Shown one piece after another: positions 61,876 to 64,000 of a stretch of 64,000 nt of DNA (position 1 is the stretch's first letter; each line of letters begins with the position of its first letter). The notes under the pieces are model-generated. The model was not told where the DNA came from, did not search any database, and worked only from the letters and a program-made list of their open reading frames with translations. A program made the position numbers and the translations under genes. Origin of the DNA: Roseburia sp. 1XD42-69 (GTDB lineage Bacteria > Bacillota > Clostridia > Lachnospirales > Lachnospiraceae); assembly GCF_003612565.1 (NCBI RefSeq), contig NZ_RAZG01000016.1:1-64000 (forward strand). Reading direction: 5' to 3'.

Positions 61876-63174
61876 CTACTCTGTTTTTACCCCCTGGAAA
61901 CATAAAGTGGCAACTGCCGAAAATGTACCGCCGCTATAGGAAGTCTGCACCGTACCCTCATATTTTTCTGCGGCAGTCCGGGCGCTTTTTATTCCCCATC
62001 CATGCAGCCCGTTATCTTCTTTTGAAGTTACAAGGGCACCGTCTTTTTTCACAGGCAGGGCGTTATAACTGTTCTCCACCTTTATTACCAGCATCTGGTG
62101 GATACGTCGGATATTTAGCCGGATAAACCGTTCCCCTCCCTTTGGCACCTTATCTGCCGCCTCTATGGCATTATCCAAAAGATTCCCCAGAATTGCACAC
62201 AAATCAGCGCTTTTTAGGTTGGTGTGCCGGGGAAATTCCACCATAACCTGTAGAGAGATATCCCTGTCTTCTGCCGCCTTTGATTTGCTGTTTATGAGAT
62301 AATCCAGGGTTTCATCCCCTGTCCATAGATTTTCAGCAATTCCCTGTACCGGGGCCTTAAGCTCCTCTAAGTACCAAAGAGCTTCCTGTTGTTTTCCGGC
62401 GGAAAGGAGGTGATAAAGCGCCCCTATATGGTTGTGAAAATCATGGAACAGCTTTGCATTCACCTCATAGGCCTTATTTAAAGCGGTATAATCCCGCTCT
62501 AAAAGCATTGCCTGCTGGGATTTTAACTCTGCAAGTTCCTTTTCCATCTCATAATTTTTGCCGATATGAAAAACAAGAATTGACATGAGAAATATTACGG
62601 CCAAAATCGTCCACATGTAAAGGGTATCCTCCCCAATGGGAAGCCTTGTCTGCTGGGATAAAGTGACCACAGCAATCAGCCCCGCCACTGCAAAGGAGGA
62701 GGCAAAACGAAAAGCGTCCCTCCCCTCTATATCGGAATGCTTCCAAAGAAAAAAGCCAATAAACACCAAAAGCCCGTGAACCATCCACAATACCATCTGT
62801 CCCCCGGCTGTGCCGGAGTCCAGTAAAGCCGGGGAACGAAAGAACACCCCCGTCCACGCCCCAATGAGAAATTTCAGAAGAGAAACTGCAATCTCAAAAA
62901 AAATCCCCACAAACAGGCTCATCCTTTTATCCCCGCCCGAAAAATAACTGGCACAAACCACAATCCACAATGTTTCCAATGCCACGGAAGAAAAATCCGT
63001 TAGTCCCGCCCCATACACAAGCACAGAAATAACGGCAGCCCCAAAAAAACAAGGGAGCAGACAATTTCTCCCCGGTTTTTTGGCAGAAAGCATACGGGCA
63101 ATCAGAAACAGGCATAAAAAGAACCTCACACACACTGCGCCCATATTTGAAAATAATACAAATATTTCCCTCAT
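61876..63174 (-). CDS. GHKL sensor histidine kinase
   Basis: This AgrC/LytS-like kinase has 432 residues: about six N-terminal membrane segments (to about residue 200), a coiled linker, the phospho-His region KLFHDFHNHIGALYHLL and the GHKL ATPase with ILGNLLDNAIEAADKV and GLHGWGIKSARTAAEKY. The ATG at 63174 overlaps the regulator stop by ATGA. Together they form a peptide- or membrane-sensing pair of the AgrCA type. The exporter genes downstream are the likely target. No signal-peptide gene is seen here. Confidence 0.92.
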   Translation of the reverse strand: MREIFVLFSNMGAVCVRFFLCLFLIARMLSAKKPGRNCLLPCFFGAAVISVLVYGAGLTDFSSVALETLWIVVCASYFSGGDKRMSLFVGIFFEIAVSLLKFLIGAWTGVFFRSPALLDSGTAGGQMVLWMVHGLLVFIGFFLWKHSDIEGRDAFRFASSFAVAGLIAVVTLSQQTRLPIGEDTLYMWTILAVIFLMSILVFHIGKNYEMEKELAELKSQQAMLLERDYTALNKAYEVNAKLFHDFHNHIGALYHLLSAGKQQEALWYLEELKAPVQGIAENLWTGDETLDYLINSKSKAAEDRDISLQVMVEFPRHTNLKSADLCAILGNLLDNAIEAADKVPKGGERFIRLNIRRIHQMLVIKVENSYNALPVKKDGALVTSKEDNGLHGWGIKSARTAAEKYEGTVQTSYSGGTFSAVATLCFQGVKTE

Positions 63175-63890
63175 ATATGCGCCCCCCAATATGCGTTCAT
63201 CTGCTCTTTTACCCCCTGAAGATGGGAACGGCTGATGGGTAACGCCTTTTCATTTTTCAATACCGCCACACCGTCTCTAATCTGCATAATATGGATAAGA
63301 TTTACAATACAGCCCCGGTCGATAAAGATAAATTCCTCCGCCATAAGCTCCTCATGCACCTGCTGTAAACTTTTGCGCACTTTGGATACTCCCCTTGCCG
63401 TTATAATACTGGCATTTTTCCCATCCCGCTCTATATAATAAATATCCCGGTAAGGAATTTTTTCAAACCGGCTGTTGGTCTTTATGGTATAAACCCTTCC
63501 ATCTTCCAGTTCAATCAATTTCACCGCATCCCTTATGGCAGAGGGAAGGCGCTTTTCCATATCATTTTTTGGCACATACCGAAAAACCGACAATTCAAAT
63601 GCATCTATGGCATATTCCACATGGGAGGTAATAAAAATAATTTTCACATTGGGAAGGAAGGGCTTTATTTTTTCCGCAATTTCCATTCCCGTAACTCCCG
63701 GCATTTCTATGTCCAAAAGAATTAAATCAAAGAAAAAATTATCTTCTGTGATATCGTAAAGAAGATTATCGCTGGCGGTATAAACCTGTATTTCCCCCGC
63801 AATTCCACATTCCCCTAAACAAATTTCCGTCATTTCCTTATGGGCCAAAACGGAATTTTTATCATCATCGCAAACTGCTATCCGAAGCAT
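63171..63890 (-). CDS. LytTR-family response regulator
   Basis: This 239-residue regulator has a receiver domain (RIAVCDDDKNSVLAHKEM, phospho-acceptor in LILLDIEMPGVTGM) and a C-terminal LytTR DNA-binding domain (YTIKTNSRFEKIPYRDIYYI ... FIFIDRGCIVNLIHIMQI ... LPISRSHLQGVKEQM). It is the partner of the GHKL kinase. It precedes it on the minus strand with a 4-bp overlap. Confidence 0.95.
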   Translation of the reverse strand: MLRIAVCDDDKNSVLAHKEMTEICLGECGIAGEIQVYTASDNLLYDITEDNFFFDLILLDIEMPGVTGMEIAEKIKPFLPNVKIIFITSHVEYAIDAFELSVFRYVPKNDMEKRLPSAIRDAVKLIELEDGRVYTIKTNSRFEKIPYRDIYYIERDGKNASIITARGVSKVRKSLQQVHEELMAEEFIFIDRGCIVNLIHIMQIRDGVAVLKNEKALPISRSHLQGVKEQMNAYWGAHI

Positions 63891-63908
63891 ATTTTTACCC
63901 CACTCCCC

Positions 63909-64000
63909 TTATTCCTTCGCAAGGGTAAACTGGTCCACCAATTCCTTCAGACAGGAAGCCTCGGCGGAAAGCTGTTCACTGGCTGCTGCACCTTCCTCCG
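63909..64000 (-). CDS. Methyl-accepting chemotaxis protein, C-terminal end (partial)
   Basis: Only the last 30 codons lie in the window; the gene continues beyond the right edge. Read on the minus strand they encode EEGAAASEQLSAEASCLKEL and VDQFTLAKE before the stop, the usual end of a chemotaxis receptor coiled coil (compare [13 protein letters not shown] in the receptor at 49169). It ends 19 bp before the LytTR regulator start. Confidence 0.75.
   Translation of the reverse strand, partial: EEGAAASEQLSAEASCLKELVDQFTLAKE

Noticed and set aside
1-64000. CRISPR arrays, rRNA or tRNA genes
   Set aside because: I saw no regularly spaced repeats and no rRNA or tRNA-like sequence while reading both strands; a tRNA could be missed by eye.

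Overview
The window reads as the chromosome of an anaerobic Gram-positive gut bacterium of the Lachnospiraceae type (Clostridia). The evidence is two complete pyruvate:ferredoxin oxidoreductases, a short [FeFe]-hydrogenase-like protein, a Mn-type pyrophosphatase with CBS/DRTGG domains, MecA, the prfA-prmC-DUF1385-rpmE-rho block, a DUF4364 protein, strong AGGAGG ribosome sites and 17-bp-spaced sigma-A promoters. No rRNA, tRNA or CRISPR array was recognised. Genus cannot be fixed from the sequence alone.

Region 1 to about 17.4 kb is accessory DNA. Its core is an integrative mobilizable element of about 11.4 kb. It has a tyrosine integrase, a cI-like repressor and excisionase facing each other across two identical palindromic operators, a small mobilization accessory gene, a recognisable MOBQ/IncQ-type oriT, a MobA/MobL relaxase whose 3' third is overlapped out of frame by two coiled-coil genes, and a cargo of response regulator, histidine kinase and two-gene ABC exporter. 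The same direct-repeat box (TTGAG-N6-TTGAG) stands before the regulator and before the exporter. Similar TTTCCCTTA ... AAGGGAAA motifs at about 0.8 and 12.1-12.2 kb may be the ends. The flanks (1-0.78 kb and 12.3-16.6 kb) look like pieces of a larger Tn916/Tn1549-type element: two copies of a sigma-factor/HTH pair (the second broken), a MarR/SRPBCC pair with a near-perfect operator, a frameshifted Cys-rich KTR gene, a flavodoxin-ferredoxin protein and a truncated TetR gene. A decayed AAA ATPase lies before the conserved genes.

Region 17.4-25 kb is housekeeping: prfA, prmC, a DUF1385 membrane protein, rpmE and rho on the minus strand; malic enzyme, a TIGR01212-type radical SAM protein and a DUF4364 protein on the plus strand. 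Region 25-37.4 kb holds an AAA/PD-(D/E)XK protein, a chimeric PTS pseudogene, a five-gene fructose operon (fruR-fruK-fruA-ptsH-ptsI) that carries the general PTS enzymes and an HPr without the regulatory serine, then a flavin reductase, MecA, pyrophosphatase and a coiled-coil membrane protein.

Region 37.6-52.5 kb is the fermentation hub: two paralogous nifJ genes flanking an ECF sigma/anti-sigma pair, the hydrogenase-like protein, a chemotaxis receptor and an ABC-F ATPase. Region 52.7-64 kb has a cation antiporter behind a probable yybP-ykoY (Mn2+) riboswitch, a thiC-glycosyltransferase operon behind a TPP riboswitch and attenuator, a 0.9-kb fossil of an ABC-exporter/two-component locus, a rubredoxin-glutamate synthase fusion, and an operon-like set of LytTR regulator, GHKL kinase, tiny membrane protein and ABC exporter. 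Broken or chimeric signal-transduction and transport genes recur along the window (15, 16.4, 17, 27.3, 47.5, 57 and 58 kb), so deletion and fusion have been frequent here.
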